From Rheinheimera sp. (lineage in GTDB: Bacteria > Pseudomonadota > Gammaproteobacteria > Enterobacterales > Alteromonadaceae), in assembly GCF_020217005.1 (NCBI RefSeq), contig NZ_JAIWOI010000242.1, positions 1 through 10,000 on the forward strand: a stretch of DNA of 10,000 nt, read 5' to 3'. The position numbers were made by a program, and so were the translations under genes. The stretch's first letter is position 1; every line of letters starts with the position of its first letter. Under the pieces are notes generated by a model, which worked only from the letters and a program-made list of their open reading frames with translations, did not search any database and had not been told where the DNA came from. Shown one piece after another: positions 1 to 6,362 of the stretch.

Positions 1-65
1 TGACGCTTCAGCCATACACACAATCTTTTATTCTCGTCTGAAATAACGCTTTTAGTACCTTTCAT
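1..65 (-). CDS. 5' end of an unidentified gene, truncated by the window
   Basis: An ATG at 65-63 on the minus strand opens a frame of 21 codons that runs off the window with no stop (MKGTKSVISDENKRLCVWLK and one more R). A good ribosome binding site, GGGAG at 78-74, lies about 8 bases upstream, which supports a real start. Too little is visible for a family call. The basic, Trp-containing start resembles the region before the first helix of small helix-turn-helix (XRE-type) regulators, but this is only an impression. The palindromes just upstream (81-90 and 97-111) would fit an autoregulated DNA-binding protein. Confidence 0.55.
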   Translation of the reverse strand, partial: MKGTKSVISDENKRLCVWLKR

Positions 66-80
66 TTGTTGTTCTCCCGA

Positions 81-111
81 CGCTCGAGCGCCTTCTGTTT
101 ACGACTTAAAC
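81..111. promoter_or_regulatory. Two adjacent dyads upstream of the left-edge gene (candidate operator)
   Basis: CGCTCGAGCG at 81-90 is a perfect 10-base palindrome. GTTTACGACTTAAAC at 97-111 has perfect 5-base arms, and six of its seven base pairs around the centre match. Both lie 16 to 46 bases upstream of the start codon at 65, where a repressor would act. The operator reading is inference. The sequence shows only the symmetry and its position. Confidence 0.3.
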
Positions 112-134
112 TTCCTGCCAAAAAAATCCAAAAG

Positions 135-157
135 CTTAGGGAATGTCCCAATAAGCA
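135..157 (-). repeat. Bulged hairpin flanked by A/T tracts, possible minus-strand terminator or leader hairpin
   Basis: GCTTA (135-139) pairs with TAAGC (153-157), and GGGA (140-143) pairs with TCCC (147-150), leaving an AA bulge and a 3-base loop. On the minus strand the stem is followed by TTTTGGATTTTTTT, so it has the shape of an intrinsic terminator directed towards the left-edge gene. It lies about 70 bases upstream of that gene's start, so a leader attenuator is possible. The inner stem is short, so the fold may be weak. Confidence 0.35.
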
Positions 158-310
158 AAAAAAAGCATTTCATTAAACCATAGCTTGTTCAGAGCGTATA
201 GTTACCCAGTTGAAAAAATCACCGCTTATCGCAAGATTTTGGCACTTTATCGGCCGGTCTGAATTACAGGAACGAACAGTTTTACTTACAGCACCAGGCA
301 CTCATTGCTT

Positions 311-338
311 CCTTTTGTCGCTATGTTTCCACAAAAGG
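311..338. repeat. 8-base perfect inverted repeat
   Basis: CCTTTTGT (311-318) and ACAAAAGG (331-338) are exact reverse complements separated by 12 bases. No T tract follows on either strand, so it does not look like a terminator. Its role is unknown. Confidence 0.35.
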
Positions 339-378
339 TCTGACTGAGGGCTGAACGGGATTTCGGGGAGTACAAACT

Positions 379-406
379 AAAAAGGCTTCTGTGTTGAAGC
401 CTTTTT
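379..406 (-). terminator. Intrinsic terminator downstream of erpA (bidirectional shape)
   Basis: The stem is GGCTTC (384-389) with GAAGCC (396-401) around a 6-base loop, extended by A5 (379-383) against T5 (402-406). On the minus strand the GC-rich stem is followed by TTTTTAG, the classic rho-independent form, about 26 bases beyond the erpA stop codon. The A tract on the other side gives the same form on the plus strand. Confidence 0.85.
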
Positions 407-431
407 ATATCGATAAGAGTAAAGCTGAGGG

Positions 432-773
432 CTAGACTGAAAAGCTCGAGCCGCAACCACAGGTTGTTGTGGCATTTGGATTTTGCACCACAAACCGACT
501 GCCTTGCAGACCATCGGTGTAATCTACTACACCACCTACCAAATACTGCAGGCTCATAGGATCGACCACCATGGTCACGCCGTTTTTCTCGACAACCAGA
601 TCACCTTCATTCACTTTTTCATCAAAAGTAAAACCGTATTGGAAGCCAGAACAACCACCACCCGTGATGTAAACCCGCAGTTTTAACTCAGGGTTTTCCT
701 CTTCTGTGACTAAAGCCAATACTTTATTGGCGGCGGCGTCGGTAAACTGAATTGGAAGCTGTAACTCTGACAT
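432..773 (-). CDS. erpA: Iron-sulfur cluster insertion protein ErpA
   Basis: ErpA is an A-type carrier in the cytoplasm that hands Fe-S clusters to apoproteins. In E. coli these include IspG of the isoprenoid pathway and respiratory enzymes. The 113-residue product has the family's three cluster cysteines: C41 in [11 protein letters not shown], and C105 and C107 in TCGCGSSF near the C terminus. It matches the E. coli protein, as I recall it, almost throughout ([23 protein letters not shown]). Length is typical. The ATG at 773 is preceded by GGAGG with a short spacing of about 4 bases. The gene lies 47 bases downstream of the DUF6776 gene on the same strand, but it has its own promoter with a predicted IscR site, and a terminator follows it. 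E. coli also keeps erpA beside clcA and hemL. Confidence 0.97.
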   Translation of the reverse strand: MSELQLPIQFTDAAANKVLALVTEEENPELKLRVYITGGGCSGFQYGFTFDEKVNEGDLVVEKNGVTMVVDPMSLQYLVGGVVDYTDGLQGSRFVVQNPNATTTCGCGSSFSV

Positions 774-799
774 GTGTCCTCCGGTGTAACTGGGCGCGG

Positions 800-828
800 A
801 TTATCTAATACCTGACTAATTTATTCAA
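800..828 (-). promoter_or_regulatory. Predicted sigma-70 promoter of erpA
   Basis: On the minus strand TTGAAT (828-823) and GATAAT (805-800) are separated by exactly 17 bases and resemble the -35 and -10 consensus. Transcription should start near 793, giving a leader of about 20 bases before the erpA ATG. The -35 box overlaps the stop codon of the upstream gene, so erpA can be expressed independently of it. Confidence 0.6.
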
Positions 829-832
829 GTAT
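808..832 (-). promoter_or_regulatory. Predicted IscR type 1 binding site over the erpA promoter
   Basis: Read on the minus strand, the 25 bases are ATACTTGAATA, then AAT, then TAGTCAGGTAT. The published E. coli IscR type 1 consensus, as I recall it, is ATASYYGACTR, three A/T bases, then YAGTCRRSTAT. Only one position disagrees (A instead of C in the first half). The two halves are inverted repeats at 9 of 11 positions. The site covers the -35 box and most of the spacer, so bound IscR carrying its [2Fe-2S] cluster would repress erpA, as is known in E. coli. An iscR gene is not in the window. Confidence 0.75.
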
Positions 833-1567
833 TTCACCGGGCTGCTCTAAGGGCCAAAAAAAGCCTTTGTCTACTTTGGCTGATTTTGCTGACCGGGCGG
901 CGGCAACCTTAAGGGCTACATCCACCTTTTCAGGCTTAAAGCCTTCAGGCAAGGTAAATTCACCTTCTATGATTTGGAAGTATTTAAAACTAAAGGCTTT
1001 ATCGCTCTTAGCAAAACCTGCTAACTGCAATAAATCCACAGTCTCTCTTTTCTCGCCTGCAAAACCATGCAACTTCATCTCGACAGTACCTTTAGCAAAA
1101 TTACGTTGCTTGTCTTGCTGGATCAACACCAGATTAAACCTGTAACTATTACCGGACGATCCCGGACTGATACTAAAACTGTCAATAATCAGACTGTCAG
1201 CCTGTAATTCAGGAGAAATAATACGTTGGTAGAACGCCAGCTCTTTGCGGGTATCAAACAACTTTTGTTGTTCAGATTTAAGTTCTTGCTGCATCAACTG
1301 GCCGGCACTTTTTTCCACGGCCAGTTCAGCCGTCAGATAGTCATTTTGTTTTAACTGCTCATTCAGGTTAGCCGTCAGACTATTGTTTTTTTTCTGACTC
1401 TCTTCCAGTTTGGACGACAGCACATTGACTTGCTGTACATAGTAATAATTACCAAATAATTGCCCAGCCAAAGCAGCAAGGCCCATCAGCCCCGCTGTTA
1501 ACAACATCTGTCTCCAGCTTCGTTTGAGCCAGAGCATAAACTGCATACGATTCATCAATCTACTCAA
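821..1567 (-). CDS. DUF6776-type membrane-anchored coiled-coil protein
   Basis: The function is unknown. The 248-residue product has a short basic N terminus, one membrane segment at about residues 21-43, a Gln/Lys/Glu-rich coiled coil at about 45-115 (rich in KLEESQKKNNSL-like heptads) and a C-terminal beta-rich domain at about 125-225. The topology suggests a bitopic inner-membrane protein with a periplasmic coiled coil. The DUF6776 assignment rests on this layout, the FYQRIISPE segment after the coil and the position beside erpA. The start is uncertain. The frame opens with TTG at 1567, with in-frame ATGs at 1555 and 1546. A TAGAAT box at 1576-1571 would place the transcript start near 1564, which favours the ATG at 1555. 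Coiled-coil length and general form are normal, with no sign of damage. The last codons overlap the erpA promoter. Confidence 0.7.
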   Translation of the reverse strand: MSRLMNRMQFMLWLKRSWRQMLLTAGLMGLAALAGQLFGNYYYVQQVNVLSSKLEESQKKNNSLTANLNEQLKQNDYLTAELAVEKSAGQLMQQELKSEQQKLFDTRKELAFYQRIISPELQADSLIIDSFSISPGSSGNSYRFNLVLIQQDKQRNFAKGTVEMKLHGFAGEKRETVDLLQLAGFAKSDKAFSFKYFQIIEGEFTLPEGFKPEKVDVALKVAAARSAKSAKVDKGFFWPLEQPGEILE

Positions 1568-1610
1568 ATAATTCTACCCAAAAAGCCAGATCTTTCATTA
1601 GTTTGGGTAT

Positions 1611-3353
1611 ATGTTACACTTTGCTTATCCACAACTCAGACACTATAACATGTTACTACCTGCGGACTGGCAAGCAAAATTACGTCTTCGATTAGCTTTC
1701 CCTCTTACTTCTGTCCAGTTGTGTTTGTTGGCCATAGTGGCAGGCTTTTTAGCCGCACTACTAATACTGTTGTTCCGTCTGACCATTATTGGCATCCAAA
1801 GTTTCTTCTTAGAACGCACTGATGACTTCTCTGGCATAGCCGAAGGCTATCGATGGGCTTTGCCTTTTATTGCAGCTGTACTGATCAGCATCATGGCGAT
1901 GTTGGTGGGCCTGAGCCATTACCGCATGGGTATTGCCTATGTAATACATAGAATTAAAACCCAATATGGGGTGATGCCTTTCTGGAATACCTTTAACCAG
2001 TTTTTTGGTGGCATCATGGCGCTAACCAGCGGCTTTTCTGTCGGTCGGGAAGGCCCTTCTGTACATTTAGGGGCCTTTGGTGCTGGCTTACTGGGTCAAT
2101 ATCTGCATTTGCCTTTTAACAGTATTCGTATACTGGCGGGATGTGGCATAGCGGCCGCAATTTCTGCATCTTTTAATACTCCGCTTGCTGCCGTTATTTT
2201 TGTGATGGAAGTGGTACTGAGGGAGTATCGTATTCACGTTTTTGTACCTGTGATGCTGGCTTCCGTCGTGGGCGCTTTGCTGACACGGGGAGTGTTTGGT
2301 ATGGGTAACGATTTAGCTGCGTTAAAAATTGTTTCCATCAGCGGCTGGCATTTGCCTTACCTGGTACTTTGTGGTGTGGCAATTGGCGCAGCAGCCTATG
2401 TATTTAACCAGAGTATCTGGCGTATTCTGAAGTGGTTTCAGAAATGGCACTTAGCCTTGAAGTTATTATTAGCTGCGACTATTACTGCTGCTGTCGGCCA
2501 TCTGGTTCCGCAAGCTATGGGCGCTGAGACTGGCGCTATATTTTATGCCGTCACTGCGTCCACTGAATTTTGGTTATTGCTGACCATTTTATTGGCAAAG
2601 TTTCTATTAACTGTAGTAGCCGTAGGTTTAGCCGTACCTGGTGGTGTAATAGGTCCTGTCTTTGGTATAGGTATATTGGCAGGTACCTTATTGGCATTTT
2701 TACCTGTATTTATCTCAGGAGATGCCAGTTTATCCGGCACTTATGCCACTTTAGGTATGGCTGGATTTATGGCGGCAACTTTGCACGCGCCTTTAGCCGC
2801 TTTAGTGGCAGTGATGGAGCTGTCTTATAACCCAGATATTATAGTGCCTGCTATGCTGGTCATTACCTGTGCTTATGTCACCACAGTACAGCTATTTAAA
2901 AACAAGTCCATTTTTGTATTACAGCTGGAGTTGCAACAACTGCCCTATAAACTAGCGCCTGCCGATGATGTGCTACAAAAAGTTGGGGTACTGGCCATGC
3001 TGGATAAAGAATATGTTGTGGTATCAGCCTCAGAAGACGATCAAATAGAATCTATCCTGGCGAATAAACCTGCTCATCAGCTGCTACTTCAGAAAACTGA
3101 CAATCCTGAGCAGCCTTTCTTATTGATAGATTATGATTTGAATGCCTCGATGACAGGGCAGTCAACCTTGTTACGTCAACCACTGCAAGGCCTGAGTCAT
3201 CAAGCCTCTATGGCAGAGGTTCATACCATACTTGATGAACAAAAAGGTGGCGTAGTCTACGTTTATGACCCATTGCAACCTCAACAGTTATTGGGCCTGA
3301 TCCGATGGGAGCAGGTTCGTGCACTTTTAACTAAACAGAACAATTTAATCTGA
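1611..3353 (+). CDS. CLC-family anion channel/transporter with atypical filter residues
   Basis: This is a CLC-family integral membrane protein: residues about 30-440 carry the helical core and about 441-580 form a soluble C-terminal region that could be a divergent CBS pair. The gating glutamate is present (E147 in GREGPS). Aligned by eye with E. coli ClcA, the anion-binding serine of GSGIP is M106 (in RMGIA), the GIFAP filter reads GVIGP (345-349), and the filter tyrosine is F435. The inner proton glutamate E203 is V201, while its neighbour E202 is kept as E200. Chloride/proton exchange of the ClcA type is therefore doubtful, and channel activity or another anion is possible. The start is uncertain. 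ATG 1611 lacks a Shine-Dalgarno sequence and overlaps an extended -10-like box (TGTTACACT, 1612-1620), so ATG 1650 (M14) may be used. It is divergent from the DUF6776 gene. In E. coli clcA also neighbours hemL and erpA. Confidence 0.88.
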   Translation: MLHFAYPQLRHYNMLLPADWQAKLRLRLAFPLTSVQLCLLAIVAGFLAALLILLFRLTIIGIQSFFLERTDDFSGIAEGYRWALPFIAAVLISIMAMLVGLSHYRMGIAYVIHRIKTQYGVMPFWNTFNQFFGGIMALTSGFSVGREGPSVHLGAFGAGLLGQYLHLPFNSIRILAGCGIAAAISASFNTPLAAVIFVMEVVLREYRIHVFVPVMLASVVGALLTRGVFGMGNDLAALKIVSISGWHLPYLVLCGVAIGAAAYVFNQSIWRILKWFQKWHLALKLLLAATITAAVGHLVPQAMGAETGAIFYAVTASTEFWLLLTILLAKFLLTVVAVGLAVPGGVIGPVFGIGILAGTLLAFLPVFISGDASLSGTYATLGMAGFMAATLHAPLAALVAVMELSYNPDIIVPAMLVITCAYVTTVQLFKNKSIFVLQLELQQLPYKLAPADDVLQKVGVLAMLDKEYVVVSASEDDQIESILANKPAHQLLLQKTDNPEQPFLLIDYDLNASMTGQSTLLRQPLQGLSHQASMAEVHTILDEQKGGVVYVYDPLQPQQLLGLIRWEQVRALLTKQNNLI

Positions 3354-3784
3354 TGAATACATTACTAGTGATTAAAGCTTTGCATGTCAGTTTTATGGTG
3401 GCCTGGTTTGCCGGGATTTTTTATCTGCCACGGCTTTTTGTCTATCACGCGGACAACAAAGACCCAGCAGTTGATGCGCAATTTAAAGTGATGGAAAGGC
3501 GCCTGCTGTACTTTGTCACACCTTTTGCACTGCTCACCCTGATCTTTGGTCTTTGGCTGATCCATTTGTATGGCGCAGCCTGGTTTGCCGCAAGCAGCTG
3601 GTTGCATTACAAACTGCTGCTGGTCGCAGTGCTTTATGTCTATCATGGCTATTGTTTTAAGTTACTGCACGACTTTAAGCAGGGACAAAACAGCAAAAGC
3701 AGTAAATTTTACCGCTTTTTTAATGAATTCCCTGTGCTACTTCTATTCGCTATTATTTTTCTGGCGATTTTAAAGCCTGCATAG
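3353..3784 (+). CDS. hemJ: HemJ-like protoporphyrinogen IX oxidase (CopD/UPF0093 superfamily)
   Basis: HemJ oxidises protoporphyrinogen IX to protoporphyrin IX, the penultimate step of haem synthesis, in the inner membrane. The 143-residue product has four hydrophobic segments (about 3-24, 52-72, 84-102 and 124-141) and the family's signature positions: H11 in KALHVSFMVAWFAG, YLPRLFVYH, MERRL at 47-51, WLHYK at 83-87 and the FNEFP segment near the C terminus. Length is typical. Its ATG shares one base with the TGA of the CLC gene (TGATG at 3351-3355) and no Shine-Dalgarno sequence is evident, which implies translational coupling. A haem enzyme suits a locus that also holds hemL and erpA. Other CopD-like membrane proteins look similar, so enzyme activity is inferred. 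Confidence 0.8.
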   Translation: MNTLLVIKALHVSFMVAWFAGIFYLPRLFVYHADNKDPAVDAQFKVMERRLLYFVTPFALLTLIFGLWLIHLYGAAWFAASSWLHYKLLLVAVLYVYHGYCFKLLHDFKQGQNSKSSKFYRFFNEFPVLLLFAIIFLAILKPA

Positions 3785-3795
3785 GCTGCTTTAAA
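3769..3795. repeat. 8-base inverted repeat across the end of hemJ
   Basis: TTTAAAGC (3769-3776) and GCTTTAAA (3788-3795) are exact reverse complements around an 11-base loop that contains the hemJ stop codon. The following sequence, CCAGCTTATTT, is not a proper T tract, so this is at best a weak terminator or a hairpin protecting the 3' end of the clc-hemJ transcript. Confidence 0.4.
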
Positions 3796-3805
3796 CCAGC
3801 TTATT

Positions 3806-3814
3806 TGCTATGAT
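3806..3814 (+). promoter_or_regulatory. Candidate extended -10 promoter for pyrB
   Basis: TGCTATGAT carries the TGn extension and a -10 box one base from consensus. No good -35 is present 16-18 bases upstream, which extended -10 promoters tolerate. Transcription would begin near 3821, about 54 bases before pyrB. The 90-base gap after hemJ leaves room for a separate pyrB promoter. Confidence 0.45.
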
Positions 3815-3816
3815 AA

Positions 3817-3843
3817 GCGCCGACTTTCAGCCAGTTTCGGCGC
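3817..3843. repeat. GC-rich inverted repeat in the pyrB leader
   Basis: GCGCCGA (3817-3823) and TCGGCGC (3837-3843) are perfect reverse complements with a 13-base spacer. If transcription starts near 3821 the left arm is partly lost from the RNA, so the repeat may act as a DNA site. If it starts earlier, the repeat would form a hairpin. No T run follows, and no E. coli pyrBI-type attenuator is visible. Confidence 0.4.
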
Positions 3844-3861
3844 CCCCGCAACCTCTAGCAG

Positions 3862-3873
3862 ATGAGCACCTAG
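3862..3873 (+). other. Three-codon mini-ORF ending one base before pyrB
   Basis: ATG AGC ACC TAG reads at 3862-3873 and its stop lies one base before the pyrB ATG at 3875. There is no ribosome binding site for it, and pyrB itself has only a weak GAG at 3864-3866. Terminating ribosomes could reinitiate at pyrB, but chance is a fair explanation for so short a frame. Confidence 0.2.
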
Positions 3874-3874
3874 T

Positions 3875-4879
3875 ATGAGCTTTAAAGGCGAACATATCCT
3901 CTCCGTTAAACAGTTTGACCGCGACAAAATTCAGCAGGTTTTCGACATTGCCCGCAGTATGGAACCTTATGCCAAACGTCAGAAACGCACTACAGTGCTT
4001 GAAGGTGCTATTTTAGGTAATCTGTTTTTTGAACCCAGCACCAGAACCCGTGTCAGCTTTGGTTGTGCTTTTAATCTACTGGGGGGCGAAGTACGCGAAA
4101 CAACAGGGATGCAATCTTCAGCATTATCCAAAGGCGAGTCTTTGTTTGATACGGCCAGGGTGATTAGTAGCTACAGTGATGTGATTGCAATGCGCCACCC
4201 ACAAGCGGGCTCAGTCGCAGAGTTTGCTGAAGGTAGCCGTGTGCCAGTATTAAATGGCGGTGATGGAGCCAACGAACACCCGACACAAGCTTTACTGGAT
4301 TTATTCACTATTGAAAAAGAACTGGCTGCATCGCAACAACCTATAGATGGTATGCATATCGCCATGATTGGCGATTTAAAGTTTGGCCGTACTGTACACT
4401 CTCTATCCAAACTACTCGCCCTGTACAAAAATATTCAGTTCACTTTAATTGCACCCAACGAGCTGGCGATGCCTGACGACATAGTGTCCCTGATTGAAAA
4501 TGCAGGTCACAGAGTGACTATTACCGATCAACTGGCTGGCAATTTAAACGCGGACATTGTCTATCAAACCCGTATTCAGGAAGAACGTTTTCCCTCGCAA
4601 GAAGAGGCCAATAAATATCGTGGCAAGTTCCGCCTGAATCAGGATATTTACACCAAACACTGTAAATCCAACACTGTCATTATGCACCCGCTGCCAAGGG
4701 ATTCCCGTGTCGAAGCCAATGAGCTGGATAACGATTTAAACCTAAACCCAAACCTCGCCATTTTCCGTCAGGCCGACAACGGTGTTTTAGTACGAATGGC
4801 TTTGTTCGCTTTAACTTTGGGTGTCGATCAGCTCGTTAGCAAATACGAACGTGAAGTACCCTGGTACAGCAACATGTAA
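3875..4879 (+). CDS. pyrB: Aspartate carbamoyltransferase catalytic chain PyrB
   Basis: PyrB joins carbamoyl phosphate and aspartate to give N-carbamoyl-aspartate, the committed step of pyrimidine synthesis, in the cytoplasm. The carbamoyl phosphate loop FFEPSTRTR is at 51-59 (S55, T56, R57, T58). The flexible-loop lysine is K86 in LSKGES. R107 (MRHPQ), H135 (EHPTQALLD), R172 (GDLKFGRTVHS), R233/Q235 and the HPLPRDSR stretch at 271-278 complete the active site. At 334 residues it is about 20 longer than E. coli PyrB, with an extended tail (KYEREVPWYSNM). The pair KK of the E. coli loop is SK here. No pyrI regulatory chain follows. The next gene, 65 bases on, is hemL, so the enzyme may work as an unregulated trimer or with a partner coded elsewhere. 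Confidence 0.96.
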   Translation: MSFKGEHILSVKQFDRDKIQQVFDIARSMEPYAKRQKRTTVLEGAILGNLFFEPSTRTRVSFGCAFNLLGGEVRETTGMQSSALSKGESLFDTARVISSYSDVIAMRHPQAGSVAEFAEGSRVPVLNGGDGANEHPTQALLDLFTIEKELAASQQPIDGMHIAMIGDLKFGRTVHSLSKLLALYKNIQFTLIAPNELAMPDDIVSLIENAGHRVTITDQLAGNLNADIVYQTRIQEERFPSQEEANKYRGKFRLNQDIYTKHCKSNTVIMHPLPRDSRVEANELDNDLNLNPNLAIFRQADNGVLVRMALFALTLGVDQLVSKYEREVPWYSNM

Positions 4880-4905
4880 GCCAGCCCCACCAAATTTATC
4901 TGTAA

Positions 4906-4924
4906 GTCGGGCTTTGCGCCCGGC
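4906..4924 (+). terminator. Hairpin between pyrB and hemL, weak terminator or processing site
   Basis: GTCGGGC (4906-4912) pairs with GCCCGGC (4918-4924), seven pairs including one G-U, around the loop TTTGC. The sequence after it, TGATGTTTTAAGG, has an interrupted T run. The hairpin ends 9 bases before the hemL ribosome binding site, so it might end part of the pyrB transcripts or set the mRNA 5' end of hemL. Confidence 0.4.
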
Positions 4925-4944
4925 TGATGTTTTAAGGATCTGTT

Positions 4945-6231
4945 ATGTCCAAGTCAGCACAATTATTCCAGCAAGCTCAACAAACCATACCTGGTGGCGT
5001 CAATTCACCTGTGCGCGCATTTAAAAGCGTCGGCGGTACACCTGTATTTATCGATAGCGCCAATGGCGCCTATATGTATGATGTAGATGGTAAAAAATAC
5101 ATTGACTATATAGGCTCATGGGGTCCTATGTTGCTGGGGCATAACCATCCGGCTATCCGCGAGGCTGTGATCAAAGCCGCAGAAAAAGGCTTAAGTTTTG
5201 GTGCCCCCTGCCCTGCAGAAATCACTATGGCAGAAACCATTTGTGAATTAGTGCCAAGCATGGAAATGGTTCGAATGGTCAGCTCAGGCACTGAGGCAAC
5301 CATGAGCGCCATTCGCCTTGCACGCGGTTTTACCGGCCGTAACAGCATTTTAAAATTTGAAGGGTGTTACCACGGCCACGCCGACTCGTTACTGGTCAAA
5401 GCAGGCTCAGGCGCTTTGACTTTAGGTGTCCCTAACTCTCCTGGTGTACCTGCTGATTTTGCTAAATATACTCTTACAGCTGAGTTCAATAATCTGGAAC
5501 AGGTGAAACAGATTTTTGCCGAACAGGGTGCAGATCTCGCTTGTATTATTGTTGAACCAGTAGCCGGCAATATGAACTGTATTCCACCTGCGCCGGGATT
5601 TTTAGAGGGGTTACGGGCACTTTGTGATCAATACGGCACTGTGCTGATTTTTGATGAAGTTATGACAGGTTTCCGTGTGGCTTTAGGCGGAGCTCAGGCC
5701 TATTACAACATCAAACCTGATCTGACCACTTTAGGTAAAATTATCGGCGGCGGTATGCCTGTGGGTGCTTTTGGTGGTCGTCGTGACATTATGCAGCACA
5801 TAGCACCTTTAGGCGGTGTCTACCAGGCGGGCACTTTGTCCGGTAACCCCATAGCTATGGCCGCTGGTTTAGCTGCCTTGACTGAAATCCGTAAGCCTGG
5901 TGTTTATGATGTGCTAACAGCCAAAACCACGCAGTTGATTGAAGGTTTAGCTGCAGCGGCTAAAGAAGTTGGTATTCCACTGGCGACTACTCAAGTGGGT
6001 GGTATGTTTGGACTGTTTTTTAGCAAAGAAGCGCATATTAGCAACTACCACCAGGCCACTCAGTGTGACATTGAAGCCTTTAAACGTTTCTTCCATCTGA
6101 TGCTGGACCAAGGGATCTATCTGGCACCTTCTGCTTATGAAGCTGGCTTTTTATCCATTGCTCATAGTGATGACGATTTGGCTTATACCGTAGCAGCAGC
6201 TAAAAAAGCTTTTATTCAACTTAAAGCTTAA
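4945..6231 (+). CDS. hemL: Glutamate-1-semialdehyde 2,1-aminomutase HemL
   Basis: HemL converts glutamate-1-semialdehyde to 5-aminolevulinate, the second step of the C5 route to tetrapyrroles, in the cytoplasm. It is a PLP enzyme of the class III aminotransferase fold. The cofactor lysine is K265 in [14 protein letters not shown], at the same position as in E. coli. The PLP-binding [15 protein letters not shown] segment is at 113-127, FDEVMTGFR at 236-244 and the YHGHAD loop at 142-147. Length (428) is typical, and it starts with the family pattern of [22 protein letters not shown] at 4934-4938 sits 6 bases before the ATG. HemL releases ALA, and hemJ two genes upstream acts near the end of the same pathway. 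No haem-responsive site is visible. Confidence 0.97.
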   Translation: MSKSAQLFQQAQQTIPGGVNSPVRAFKSVGGTPVFIDSANGAYMYDVDGKKYIDYIGSWGPMLLGHNHPAIREAVIKAAEKGLSFGAPCPAEITMAETICELVPSMEMVRMVSSGTEATMSAIRLARGFTGRNSILKFEGCYHGHADSLLVKAGSGALTLGVPNSPGVPADFAKYTLTAEFNNLEQVKQIFAEQGADLACIIVEPVAGNMNCIPPAPGFLEGLRALCDQYGTVLIFDEVMTGFRVALGGAQAYYNIKPDLTTLGKIIGGGMPVGAFGGRRDIMQHIAPLGGVYQAGTLSGNPIAMAAGLAALTEIRKPGVYDVLTAKTTQLIEGLAAAAKEVGIPLATTQVGGMFGLFFSKEAHISNYHQATQCDIEAFKRFFHLMLDQGIYLAPSAYEAGFLSIAHSDDDLAYTVAAAKKAFIQLKA

Positions 6232-6237
6232 CGCTTT

Positions 6238-6360
6238 CTTTCCCCACGTCACCTGAGGTTAACGGGCAGCGACAAGTCTTAGACCCCGGGAGCCTGGTAA
6301 AGCTTTGTGACCGGGGCGAAATGGCACAGTAATCAAAACTGCAGCTTCACGTGGGAAAAG
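6238..6360. repeat. Long nested inverted repeat filling the hemL/regulator convergent spacer
   Basis: The outer arms CTTTCCCCACGT (6238-6249) and ACGTGGGAAAAG (6349-6360) pair at 11 of 12 positions, and the outer ends lie 6 bases after the hemL stop and 2 bases before the regulator's stop. Inside are CCCCGG (6284-6289) with CCGGGG (6311-6316), and CAGT (6327-6330) with ACTG (6338-6341). The two flanking genes converge here, so a folded bidirectional terminator is one reading. A structured RNA or a small MITE-like repeat of about 123 bases is another. There is no T run typical of an intrinsic terminator and I do not recognise a known RNA family. Confidence 0.5.
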
Positions 6361-6362
6361 TA

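Larger units (their letters stand above)
66..431. other. 366-base non-coding region between erpA and the left-edge gene
   Basis: No convincing coding frame is visible on either strand. The stretch is AT-rich and holds, from left to right, a ribosome binding site for the left-edge gene, a 10-base palindrome, a 15-base dyad, a bulged hairpin flanked by A tracts, an 8-base inverted repeat and the erpA terminator. A 9-base direct repeat, CTGAGGGCT, occurs at 344-352 and 425-433, and the second copy overlaps the erpA stop codon. The terminator means erpA transcripts should not read into the left-edge gene, so that gene needs its own promoter here. I could not pick one confidently. Confidence 0.6.

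Noticed and set aside
867..1145. Plus-strand open frame inside the DUF6776 gene.
   Set aside because: It is antisense to a well-structured coding frame, has no ribosome site and no recognisable protein features.
2570..2830. A second plus-strand frame within the CLC gene.
   Set aside because: It overlaps conserved membrane helices and the filter region of the main frame, and its product is unlike any protein I know.
5106..5570. Minus-strand open frames opposite hemL.
   Set aside because: They are low-complexity reverse readings of a highly conserved enzyme gene.
6255..6355. Possible integron attC site, because of GTTAACG and inverted arms.
   Set aside because: The GTTRRRY core and its partner RYYYAAC are not present in the right order, and no cassette or integrase is near.
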